6,131 bases of DNA from Luminiphilus sp. (GTDB taxonomy: Bacteria; Pseudomonadota; Gammaproteobacteria; Pseudomonadales; Halieaceae): assembly GCA_024638905.1 (NCBI GenBank), contig JAHEJH010000249.1:1-6131 (forward strand), in the 5' to 3' direction. Below are positions 1-5,553 of the stretch, in pieces. The notes beneath the pieces were generated by a model. The model saw only the letters and a program-made list of their open reading frames with translations. It had not been told where the DNA came from and searched no databases. The translations under genes and the position numbers were made by a program. Every line of letters starts with the position of its first letter. Within the stretch, counting starts at the first letter, position 1.

Positions 1-431
1 AATACATCGATCTATACTTTGCTCGATACCCCGGGGTGGCGGATTACATGGCGCGGACCCGAGAGCTCGCCCACGACACCGGGTATGTGGAGACCCTGAA
101 GGGTCGCCGCCTCTACTTGCCTGAGATCAACGCCAAGAATCGACAGCGGCAACAAGCTGCTGAACGCACGGCAATCAACGCGCCCATGCAGGGTACCGCC
201 GCAGATATGATCAAGATGGCCATGCTGGCGGTTGATGAGTGGCTGGCAGGCTCAAGCATCGATGCGCGAATGATCATGCAGGTGCATGACGAACTGGTGT
301 TCGAGGTCGAGATGGCTGCGGTGGATGAGCTATGCGAGACCGCGGGGCGGCTGATGTCAGAGGTGGGTTTGCTCGATGTGCCGTTGCTCGTAGAGGCAGG
401 CACGGGCGATAACTGGGATGAAGCCCACTGA
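1..431 (+). CDS. polA: DNA polymerase I, C-terminal part (5' end outside window)
   Basis: This is the last 142 codons of polA; the first full codon is at position 3 and the TGA stop is at 429-431. DNA polymerase I fills gaps and replaces RNA primers during lagging-strand synthesis and excision repair in the cytoplasm. The segment starts with the YFARYPGV stretch that follows the O-helix in family A polymerases. It then shows GYVETLKGRRLYLP, the INAPMQGTAADMIK helix, and motif C (QVHDELVFE, with His-Asp-Glu at 285-293) holding a catalytic aspartate. The end, LLVEAGTGDNWDEAH, matches the usual C-terminus of bacterial PolA, so the gene is complete at its 3' end. The fingers O-helix, 3'-5' and 5'-3' exonuclease domains lie upstream and cannot be judged. 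It converges on engB with a 6-bp gap and no evident intrinsic terminator. Confidence 0.97.
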   Translation, partial: YIDLYFARYPGVADYMARTRELAHDTGYVETLKGRRLYLPEINAKNRQRQQAAERTAINAPMQGTAADMIKMAMLAVDEWLAGSSIDARMIMQVHDELVFEVEMAAVDELCETAGRLMSEVGLLDVPLLVEAGTGDNWDEAH

Positions 432-437
432 TTGGCC

Positions 438-1100
438 TCACTCTGCTTCGGGAGTTTCCTGTGGTGGATCCATGACGGATTCGTCGGTGAGCCAGCGGTT
501 GATCTGTTTACCCAGCTCGTTGATACCCTGACGCTTCAGAGACGAAAAACACTGCACGCTGACGAGCTCGGCATGGGCGGCGAGCTCGCTCCGAACAGAC
601 AGCAGCGTATTTTGTGCGGGGCCGCGTTTTAGTTTGTCCGCTTTGGTGAGCAGGATATGGACCGGCATGCTGGCGGTGACGGCCCAGCCCAGCATCTGTT
701 TATCCGCGTCGGTCAGTGGGTGCCTAATATCCATTAGCATCACCAGGCCACGCAGACTTTCCCGATACTGCAGGTAGCGTTCCAGCTGCTGATTCCATTT
801 TTTTTTGACCGCCAGCGGCACTTTGGCAAAACCATAGCCCGGCAGGTCAACGAGCCTCTGGCTGTCACTGAGGGCAAAAAAATTGATGAGCTGCGTGCGG
901 CCTGGGGTCCGCGAGGTCCGCGCCAGCTTCCCTTGCTCCGTTAAAGCGTTGATTGCACTGGATTTTCCAGAGTTGGACCTGCCCGCGAATGCCACCTCCC
1001 AGCCAGCGTCGGGCGGTGCGTTCTCAACCGCGCTGGCGCTTTGTAAAAACGCGGCGTGGCGGAAATTCACGGGGCTGGGGGCGGCGTTAATGTCGGTCAT
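438..1100 (-). CDS. engB: Ribosome biogenesis GTP-binding protein EngB/YihA/YsxC
   Basis: A 220-residue TRAFAC-class GTPase of normal family length, needed in many bacteria for large-subunit ribosome assembly. All G motifs are visible: G1/P-loop GRSNSGKS at residues 40-47, the G2 region TSRTPGRTQ at 62-70, G3 DLPGYG at 85-90, G4 TKAD at 152-155, and G5 SSLK at 186-189. The NFFAL and KKKWN segments are also typical of EngB. The ATG at 1098-1100 is chosen because residues 10-30 (VNF...AAFLQSA) match the usual start of the family. No strong Shine-Dalgarno sequence precedes it; the 25 bases upstream are poor in G runs. The gene is convergent with polA and divergent from the cytochrome cluster, an arrangement I know from Pseudomonas-like genomes. 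A short acidic tail after WLTDES is family-variable. Confidence 0.96.
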   Translation of the reverse strand: MTDINAAPSPVNFRHAAFLQSASAVENAPPDAGWEVAFAGRSNSGKSSAINALTEQGKLARTSRTPGRTQLINFFALSDSQRLVDLPGYGFAKVPLAVKKKWNQQLERYLQYRESLRGLVMLMDIRHPLTDADKQMLGWAVTASMPVHILLTKADKLKRGPAQNTLLSVRSELAAHAELVSVQCFSSLKRQGINELGKQINRWLTDESVMDPPQETPEAE

Positions 1101-1108
1101 TTTGCGAT

Positions 1109-1136
1109 TTGTGCCAAGACACGGAACGTCTATAAT
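1109..1136 (+). promoter_or_regulatory. Candidate sigma-70 promoter for the cytochrome/dsbA cluster
   Basis: A perfect TATAAT -10 box lies at 1131-1136. The best -35 partner is TTGTGC at 1109-1114 with a 16-bp spacer; it matches TTGACA at only three positions, so activation by another factor is possible. The predicted start of transcription is near 1143, about 210 bases before the cytochrome c5-like ATG. The promoter sits only 8 bases from the engB start codon, inside what would be the engB upstream region. No clear FNR/Anr half-site pair was found next to it. Confidence 0.5.
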
Positions 1137-1354
1137 GCCACGCTCTTCGGGGCATCATGCCCGAAATACCTGAGTGATTTTTGACAATGTGCGTCACCCG
1201 TGACGTCGCCAAGCCTGACAGAGCGCAAACGCAGTCTTTAGCGCAAACTGTTTTGGAGAGTGCCTTGACCTGCCGCCACGGGGCAGCACAAAAGATCGAA
1301 ACCTGAAGGTTTGAAGTAGAAAGACGAAAGATAAAGACATTAGAGGGTCTGACC
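1137..1354 (+). other. Long untranslated leader of the cytochrome c5-c4-dsbA cluster
   Basis: If transcription starts near 1143, this stretch is a leader of about 210 nt. It opens with a strong hairpin at 1146-1165 (TTCGGG/CCCGAA stem, bulged G, then CA/TG, loop TCA). A dyad CGTCAC-CC-GTGACG follows at 1192-1205. The 9-mer AGCGCAAAC occurs twice, at 1222-1230 and 1240-1248, exactly 18 bp apart. Smaller stems are CTGCC/GGCAG at 1270-1286 and AAACC/GGTTT at 1299-1312. The last part, 1313-1347, is almost all purine and ends in the ribosome site GAGGG (1343-1347), 7 bases before the ATG. A 39-codon open frame (1187-1306) lies inside. I do not recognise a known riboswitch or sRNA here. Confidence 0.4.
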
Positions 1355-1675
1355 ATGAGAACTACTGCATTTATCCGCTCCACTGCTATCCGAGCTGCGG
1401 CGATCGCGGCCCTGGCCATTGCGCCGACGGTGCTCGCGGGTGATCCCCCTCCTCAGTACGCGGCCTCCTGTGGCGCGTGCCATGCCGTGGGTGTCGCGGG
1501 TGCGCCGGCAACGGGTAACGCAGAGGCCTGGGCACCGCGCATGGAGAAGGGTATGGAGGCGTTGGTCGCCTCTGTCCGTAACGGCCTCAATGCCATGCCC
1601 CCCGGCGGTCTGTGCAACAGCTGCAGCGACGAAGACTACGCTGCGCTCATCACTTATATGGCCGCGGCTCAGTAA
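1355..1675 (+). CDS. Exported monoheme cytochrome c, cytochrome c5-like
   Basis: A 106-residue precursor of a periplasmic electron carrier. Residues 1-28 form a Sec signal peptide: Arg at 2, 8 and 13, an Ala/Ile/Leu-rich core, and probable cleavage after VLA28. The heme site CGACH is at residues 39-43 and the likely axial methionine is Met81 in the NAMPPGG loop. Cys87 and Cys90 in the following CNSC match the extra disulfide of cytochrome c5 (compare the family pattern MPPKGGC..CSDEEL), and SDEDYAALITYM forms the C-terminal helix. The start is supported by GAGGG at 1343-1347. The protein is first in a cluster with cytochrome c4 and DsbA. Its electron partners are not shown by the sequence; by family it would pass electrons towards a terminal oxidase or another periplasmic reductase. 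A heme-bearing subfamily other than c5 is possible. Confidence 0.93.
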   Translation: MRTTAFIRSTAIRAAAIAALAIAPTVLAGDPPPQYAASCGACHAVGVAGAPATGNAEAWAPRMEKGMEALVASVRNGLNAMPPGGLCNSCSDEDYAALITYMAAAQ

Positions 1676-1716
1676 GGCGCTCTAGGTTCGGCGGGCCAGT
1701 GGGTCCGACCGATAAC

Positions 1717-1731
1717 GGCCTGACGCAGGCC
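1717..1731 (+). other. Intercistronic hairpin between cytochrome c5-like and c4 genes
   Basis: GGCCTG (1717-1722) pairs perfectly with CAGGCC (1726-1731) around a 3-base ACG loop. It lies 41 bases after the first stop codon and 24 before the next start. Four Ts (1738-1741) follow only after AAGCCA, so this is not a canonical intrinsic terminator. A partial attenuator or an RNA-stability element is more likely. Confidence 0.4.
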
Positions 1732-1755
1732 AAGCCATTTTCAACGGGTGTTCCT

Positions 1756-2394
1756 ATGTATCCTTCTCTCTTAAAAGTGACGCTTTTGGCCATAGCGATG
1801 GTCACGGGAGCCAGCGCCTACGCCGCCGGTGACGCCGAAGCAGGCCAGTCCAAGGCAGCGACCTGTGTGGCTTGCCACGGTGTGGATGGCAACAGTGCCG
1901 TGCCGACATTTCCCAAGCTGGCGGGGCTGGGCCACAAGTATCTGCTGAAGCAAATGCAGGATATTCGCGATGGTCGTCGTCCGGTCGCGCTGATGGCGGG
2001 ACAGGTCGACAACATGACGGATCAAGATCTGTCTGACATCGCGGCGTTCTACGACGCGCAGCCCCGCTCGGGCGGAGTGGCAGACCCCGAAAAAGTGGCG
2101 TTAGGCCGCAAGGTCTACCTTGCCGGCATCGCCGAGCGACAGGTGCCGGCATGTTCGGGCTGCCACAGCCCGACAGGCAATGGCAACGGCCCGGCGGGGT
2201 ACCCCGCGCTGGGCGGTCAGCACGCGGACTATATAGCATCGCAGTTGAAGATGTTCCGAAAGGGTTACGAAGACCCGACGGGTCGTACGAATGGCGGTGA
2301 AGCCAAGATTATGCGGACCACCGCCTTCCGCATGAGTGATATGGAGATTGAGGCTGTCGCGAGCTATATTGCGGGATTACAGCCTACCCCGTAA
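1756..2394 (+). CDS. Cytochrome c4, diheme periplasmic electron carrier
   Basis: A 212-residue precursor with two cytochrome c domains in tandem, the cytochrome c4 architecture. The signal peptide spans residues 1-23 and cleavage after AYA23 would give a mature N-terminus AGDAEAGQ, which matches Pseudomonas c4. Heme 1 binds CVACH (37-41) and heme 2 CSGCH (133-137). By alignment from memory with Pseudomonas c4, the axial methionines are Met80 (LMAGQ) and Met186 (KIMRTTA). PKLAG and PALGGQH follow the first and second heme sites as expected. The frame is open further upstream to 1612, but the ATG at 1756 is chosen because it puts a proper signal peptide at the N-terminus; its ribosome site (CGGGTG at 1745-1750) is weak. 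By family knowledge the protein is a donor to cytochrome oxidases (cbb3 or related) at the periplasmic face. The 80-bp gap before it suggests co-transcription with the c5-like gene. Confidence 0.95.
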   Translation: MYPSLLKVTLLAIAMVTGASAYAAGDAEAGQSKAATCVACHGVDGNSAVPTFPKLAGLGHKYLLKQMQDIRDGRRPVALMAGQVDNMTDQDLSDIAAFYDAQPRSGGVADPEKVALGRKVYLAGIAERQVPACSGCHSPTGNGNGPAGYPALGGQHADYIASQLKMFRKGYEDPTGRTNGGEAKIMRTTAFRMSDMEIEAVASYIAGLQPTP

Positions 2395-2399
2395 TGTCG

Positions 2400-2418
2400 T
2401 CGGGGCAGCGCGCCCCGA
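2400..2418 (+). other. Intercistronic GC-rich hairpin between cytochrome c4 and dsbA
   Basis: TCGGGGC (2400-2406) pairs with GCCCCGA (2412-2418), a 7-bp stem with loop AGCGC, starting 6 bases after the c4 stop codon. No T run follows, so it does not look like an intrinsic terminator. It could protect the upstream cytochrome message or set the c4-to-dsbA ratio. Confidence 0.45.
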
Positions 2419-2443
2419 TATCGACCCCGGTTGTGTTCCAGGG

Positions 2444-2450
2444 AAGGAGG
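2444..2450 (+). promoter_or_regulatory. Strong ribosome binding site of dsbA
   Basis: AAGGAGG is an essentially perfect Shine-Dalgarno sequence, 5 bases (AAAAC) before the ATG at 2456. It decides the dsbA start over in-frame upstream codons (the frame is open back to 2336 inside the c4 gene), and predicts stronger translation than the weak site before the c4 gene. Confidence 0.85.
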
Positions 2451-2455
2451 AAAAC

Positions 2456-3109
2456 ATGACAGGTATTCGCCAAACCTTTGCCACGCTAATACTGACCTTA
2501 ACGGCCGTCGTCGGCTGGGCTATAGGGCCTGCAGCCGTTGCCGAGGATCGGTGGGTCGAAGGTCAGCACTATCAAACATTGACGCCGCCGGTAGCCGTGG
2601 GTGGCAGTAGCGATGTCGTGGTCACCGAATTCTTTTGGTACGGCTGCGGCCACTGCTACACCTTTGAACCAATGCTGACTGCATGGGGTAAACAGCTTCC
2701 CGACGGGGCTCTGCTGCAGCCCTCCCCGGCGGTGTGGAACGACCCCATGCGCATGCACGCCAAGGCGTATTACATCGCAGAGGTGCTGGGCGTGAAGGAG
2801 ACGGTGCATCCCGTTATTTTTGACGCGATGCATGTGCAGCGAAAGCGATTAGTATCCCGACTTGAATTGCGCGATCTGTTTGAAGATAACGGCGTAGATC
2901 CAGCGCAGTTCGATAAGGCGTTTGATTCTTTTGGCGTCGACTCGCAGGTTCGACAGGCCGATGCTCGTGCTCGCTCCGCCAAAATTTCCGGCACCCCCTC
3001 GTTGATGGTGGCGGGTAAGTACCTGATCGAAACCCGTGCCGCGGGCAGCCAAACCAATATGCTCGAAATCGCCCGCTTCCTGGTCGACAAGGAATTGGCG
3101 ACGCGCTGA
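2456..3109 (+). CDS. dsbA: Thiol:disulfide interchange protein DsbA
   Basis: A 217-residue exported thioredoxin-fold oxidase that introduces disulfide bonds into periplasmic proteins and is normally re-oxidised by DsbB. Residues 1-29 form the signal peptide (hydrophobic core LILTLTAVVGWAI, probable cleavage after AVA29). The active site is WYGCGHCYTFEP with the CxxC cysteines at 64 and 67. The helical insertion follows (residues about 73-160, including MRMHAKAYYIAEVLG), and the cis-proline loop SGTPS has Pro181. Length and order fit the DsbA family. The dipeptide between the cysteines is Gly-His instead of the Pro-His of E. coli and P. aeruginosa DsbA. It is third in the cytochrome cluster, 61 bp after the c4 gene, and its stop codon abuts that of the opposing regulator gene. 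A DsbA paralogue with a narrower client range cannot be excluded. Confidence 0.94.
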   Translation: MTGIRQTFATLILTLTAVVGWAIGPAAVAEDRWVEGQHYQTLTPPVAVGGSSDVVVTEFFWYGCGHCYTFEPMLTAWGKQLPDGALLQPSPAVWNDPMRMHAKAYYIAEVLGVKETVHPVIFDAMHVQRKRLVSRLELRDLFEDNGVDPAQFDKAFDSFGVDSQVRQADARARSAKISGTPSLMVAGKYLIETRAAGSQTNMLEIARFLVDKELATR

Positions 3110-3595
3110 TTACTCTTCGGGCACGGACACCGCGGTCCGTGTTACGACCCGTCTTAGTTCGAAGCTCGAATGGACGCCGGTGACCCCGGGGATCCGGGTC
3201 AGCTTGCCCAATAAGAATTGCTCGTAGTGCGCCATATCGCGCACGACCGATTTCAGCAGGTAGTCGGCACTCTGGCCGGTGACCACGCAGCAATCGACCA
3301 CCTCCGGTAGTGACAACACCGTCTCCTCAAACGCCTCGAAGCGATCTGGGGTGTGCCGATCCATGGTGACACTAATGTGGGCGGTCAAATTCAGCCCCAA
3401 TTTTTTTGGGTCGACCATCGCGGCTTGATGGGTAATGACACCCTCTGTCATCAACCTTTTGACGCGACGCGCGCACGGTGTAGCAGACAAGCCTACCCGC
3501 TCAGCCAGCTCAAGGTTGCTGAGACCGGCGTCATCCTGCAAAACCCGCAGAATACGGCGATCAAGCCGGTCCAGCAGCGGAAGTGAATTATCCAT
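3110..3595 (-). CDS. Lrp/AsnC-family transcriptional regulator
   Basis: A 161-residue protein of standard Lrp length. The N-terminus has LDRLDRRILRVLQDDA leading into a helix-turn-helix at about 27-47 (NLELAERVGLSATPCARRVKRL), very like the Lrp SNVELSKRVGLSPTPC region. A C-terminal RAM (ligand-binding, oligomerisation) domain follows at about 70-150 with VVTGQSADYLLKSVVRDM and the LTRIPGV turn. Such proteins bind amino acids or related effectors, wrap DNA as octamers or hexadecamers, and often control themselves and a neighbour. The ATG at 3593-3595 is the only start giving the full first helix; no clear Shine-Dalgarno precedes it. The gene is divergent from leuA and shares a 151-bp gap with it, so leuA is the obvious candidate target. 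The effector cannot be read from the sequence; leucine is a guess. It resembles Lrp more than AsnC, but I do not claim it is the global Lrp. Confidence 0.94.
   Translation of the reverse strand: MDNSLPLLDRLDRRILRVLQDDAGLSNLELAERVGLSATPCARRVKRLMTEGVITHQAAMVDPKKLGLNLTAHISVTMDRHTPDRFEAFEETVLSLPEVVDCCVVTGQSADYLLKSVVRDMAHYEQFLLGKLTRIPGVTGVHSSFELRRVVTRTAVSVPEE
3122..3141 (+). terminator. Hairpin just after dsbA, inside the 3' end of the regulator gene
   Basis: CACGGAC (3122-3128) pairs perfectly with GTCCGTG (3135-3141) around loop ACCGCG. It begins 12 bases past the dsbA stop codon and lies in the last codons of the opposing regulator gene. Neither strand has a T run after the stem, so it is either a weak or factor-dependent terminator or a 3'-end stabiliser. 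Since the two stop codons abut, any end signal must sit within a coding region. Confidence 0.35.
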
Positions 3596-3623
3596 AAAAA
3601 TGCACTGAGATAGTGAAAAGACT

Positions 3624-3650
3624 ATTTTATATCCATTTTTGTAGCATCAA
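3624..3650 (-). promoter_or_regulatory. Candidate promoter of the Lrp-type regulator gene
   Basis: Read on the minus strand, TTGATG (complement of 3645-3650) is followed after 15 bases by TAAAAT (complement of 3624-3629), with TATAAA overlapping it. The -10 matches five of six consensus bases and the -35 four of six; the spacer is shorter than the ideal 17. A small dyad CACT-GAGAT-AGTG at 3603-3615 lies between this promoter and the ATG and could serve autoregulation. The whole stretch is AT-rich compared with the genes around it. Confidence 0.4.
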
Positions 3651-3670
3651 GCACCAATTAATGGGCAAAT

Positions 3671-3688
3671 ATCACAGTTTTTGGTGAT
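3671..3688. promoter_or_regulatory. Candidate operator dyad in the lrp/leuA intergenic region
   Basis: ATCAC (3671-3675) and GTGAT (3684-3688) form a perfect inverted repeat with an 8-base AT-rich centre. The right arm overlaps TTGGTG (3681-3686), which is also the exact complement of CACCAA at 3652-3657. A third imperfect dyad, CC-N-ATTAAT-N-GG, lies at 3654-3665. Repeated dyads with AT-rich centres between a divergent Lrp-type gene and its neighbour suit binding by an Lrp oligomer. Assignment to Lrp is inference from position. A weak leuA promoter could overlap it (TGGGCA at 3662-3667, 18 bp, GATTAT at 3686-3691). Confidence 0.35.
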
Positions 3689-3746
3689 TATCCCTCGGCG
3701 CCCGCGACTACACTACGCGTCCCCAAGGAGCATCAGGAACAGTGCC

Positions 3747-5423
3747 GTGGAAAACGCCCGCTTTGATTACCGAAAGTACCGCGCGTTTCAACCGATCGCC
3801 AAGCCAGACCGTCGCTGGCCGGACAACGTCATTCAGGCCGCGCCTGAGTGGTGTTCCGTCGATTTGCGCGACGGCAATCAGGCTCTGGTAGAGCCCATGA
3901 ATGCAGAGCAAAAGCTGCGCCTGTGGGAGCTGCTGGTATCAATCGGTTTTAAGCAGATTGAAGTGGGGTTCCCTTCGGCTTCAAGCCATGATTTTGCGTT
4001 TCTGCGGAAGCTGATCGAAGAGCACCGCATTCCCGACGACGTAAGTGTGCAGGTGCTGGTGCAGGCGCGGGCGGATCTCATTGAAAAAACCTTTGCCGCG
4101 CTCGAGGGCGTCAAGCGAGCCGTGGTGCATTTTTACAACAGCACCTCGACGGTGCAGCGGGAATATGTCTTCGGTCTCGACCGGGAAGGTATTCGGGATA
4201 TTGCTGTGAATGGCGCCCGCCTGATCAAGGAAGCCGCAGACGCCCGCCCCGAGACAGAGTGGGTATTTGAGTACAGCCCCGAAAGTTTTACCGGTACGGA
4301 GATGGATTTCGCGGTATCGGTTTGCGATGCGGTGAACGAGGTACTGGCACCGACCCCTGATCGGCCAGTGATCATCAATTTGCCCGCTACGGTGGAAATG
4401 AGCACACCCAACATCTATGCAGATCAGATCGAGTGGTTTTGTGATCACGTTAACAACCGTGACTCACTGATCATCTCCCTGCATACCCACAACGATCGGG
4501 GATGTGCGGTCGCCGCCGCCGAGCTCGGGGTGATGGCGGGTGCAGACCGGGTAGAAGGCACGCTGCTGGGCAACGGTGAGCGGACGGGCAATATGGACAT
4601 CATGACCATGGCGATGAATCTCTACAGCCAGGGCGTGGACCCGATTTTGGATTTCACGCACATGGATGAGATTTGCACGGTGGCCCGTGAATGCACGCAG
4701 TTGCCGGTTCATCCGCGCCATCCGTACGCAGGAGAGCTCGTATTCACGGCGTTCTCCGGCAGTCATCAAGACGCCATCCATAAGTGCCTGTCCAAGCGTG
4801 ACGCCGATGAAGCCTGGGACGTCGCCTATCTACCGATTGATCCTGCCGACATCGGTCGCACGTATCAGGAAGTGATTCGCATCAATAGTCAGTCGGGCAA
4901 AGGCGGTGTTGCCCATGTGTTGCGTCGAGATTACGGACTGGAACTGCCGCGTTGGCTGCAGGTCGACTTCAGCACCGCCGTGCAGGGCTTGGCTGAGGAC
5001 AGCGAGGCGGAAGTGTCCAGCGACGATATTTTTGCGTTGTTCAGTGAGACTTATCTGAGCACCGCCGACCGATGGCAGTTGGGCAATTACCAGCTGTCTC
5101 GGCGGGATGAGTCCGACGGACTTGAGGTCACATTGCATGGACCTCAGGGAGATGTGGCGCTGACTGGCCAGGGCAACGGGGTGGTCGACGCTTTTGTGCA
5201 GGCCATGGAGTCGTTCACCGGCCGACATATCGTAGTGGTTGAGTACTCTGAGCACACGCTGGGTCAGAGTGCAGACGCGGAGGCAGTGTGTTACGTACAA
5301 CTCAATATCGATGGCGAACGTCCCTGTGGCGTCGGCCGCAGCCACGATATCGTGCAGGCGTCGCTGGCAGCCATTCTCTCTGCTCTGGATGGGCGTGGCC
5401 AGGTGCTCGCCAACGCGGCCTAA
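3747..5423 (+). CDS. leuA: 2-isopropylmalate synthase, long (class II, LeuA2-type) form
   Basis: A 558-residue cytoplasmic enzyme that condenses acetyl-CoA with 2-oxoisovalerate, the first committed step of leucine synthesis. The TIM barrel begins with KYRAFQPI and WCSVDLRDGNQ (catalytic Arg41-Asp42). Metal ligands are Asp42, His246 and His248 (HTHNDRG) and Asn282 (NGERTGN). His340 (GSHQDAIHK) and Tyr373 (GRTYQEVIRINSQSGKGG) correspond to subdomain residues of the Mycobacterium tuberculosis enzyme, judged by spacing from memory. The C-terminal regulatory domain (about 440-558, with GQGNGVVDAFVQAM and GVGRSHDIVQASLAAILSA) is the leucine feedback domain of the family. The GTG at 3747 is chosen because AGGAA (3735-3739) precedes it by 7 bases and the N-terminus then has normal length; the frame stays open to 3681 but that part lies in the promoter region. 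The gene stands alone, not with leuBCD, and faces an Lrp-type regulator. No leader peptide with leucine codons is evident upstream. Confidence 0.96.
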   Translation: MENARFDYRKYRAFQPIAKPDRRWPDNVIQAAPEWCSVDLRDGNQALVEPMNAEQKLRLWELLVSIGFKQIEVGFPSASSHDFAFLRKLIEEHRIPDDVSVQVLVQARADLIEKTFAALEGVKRAVVHFYNSTSTVQREYVFGLDREGIRDIAVNGARLIKEAADARPETEWVFEYSPESFTGTEMDFAVSVCDAVNEVLAPTPDRPVIINLPATVEMSTPNIYADQIEWFCDHVNNRDSLIISLHTHNDRGCAVAAAELGVMAGADRVEGTLLGNGERTGNMDIMTMAMNLYSQGVDPILDFTHMDEICTVARECTQLPVHPRHPYAGELVFTAFSGSHQDAIHKCLSKRDADEAWDVAYLPIDPADIGRTYQEVIRINSQSGKGGVAHVLRRDYGLELPRWLQVDFSTAVQGLAEDSEAEVSSDDIFALFSETYLSTADRWQLGNYQLSRRDESDGLEVTLHGPQGDVALTGQGNGVVDAFVQAMESFTGRHIVVVEYSEHTLGQSADAEAVCYVQLNIDGERPCGVGRSHDIVQASLAAILSALDGRGQVLANAA

Positions 5424-5540
5424 CCCAGGCTTCGGTCCGTGGTGTAGCGCGCGGGTCTAAGCGGCTCTCTGCGATCCTGCAACACCTAAAGCCACGTCGC
5501 ATTGTGACTGATCGGCGGGGATGCAATCGGAGCGTTGTCA

Positions 5541-5553
5541 CGCACGTGGTGCG
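5541..5553 (+). promoter_or_regulatory. Hairpin over the probable start codons of the lipoprotein gene
   Basis: CGCAC (5541-5545) pairs with GTGCG (5549-5553) around the loop GTG (5546-5548). The loop is the proposed start codon and the next in-frame GTG (5549) opens the right arm. If it forms in the mRNA, it could limit initiation. It may equally be chance in a GC-rich stretch. Confidence 0.25.

Noticed and set aside
420..449. GAAGC/GCTTC inverted repeat across the polA-engB junction as a bidirectional terminator
   Set aside because: The arms are only 5 bp with a 20-base loop and no flanking T run; too weak to call.
1181..1209. Perfect TTGACA at 1181-1186 as a second promoter for the cytochrome cluster
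   Set aside because: The positions 16-18 bp downstream read ACGTCG, CGTCGC and GTCGCC, none of which resembles a -10 box.
1087..1419. Minus-strand 110-codon open frame across the leader and the 5' end of the cytochrome c5-like gene
   Set aside because: It runs antisense to a certain signal peptide, has no recognisable motif and overlaps the start of engB; a shadow frame.
1802..2239. Minus-strand 145-codon frame opposite cytochrome c4
   Set aside because: Arg/Pro/Cys-rich composition typical of the antisense of a GC-rich gene; the + strand encodes both heme sites.
3182..3200. GACCC/GGGTC stem with a bulge around GGATCC inside the regulator gene
   Set aside because: It lies within conserved RAM-domain codons, and stems of this size are expected by chance in GC-rich sequence; no T run follows.
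5424..5545. Terminator or new promoter between leuA and the lipoprotein gene
   Set aside because: I found no stem with a T run and no plausible -35/-10 pair; co-transcription or factor-dependent ending remains possible.
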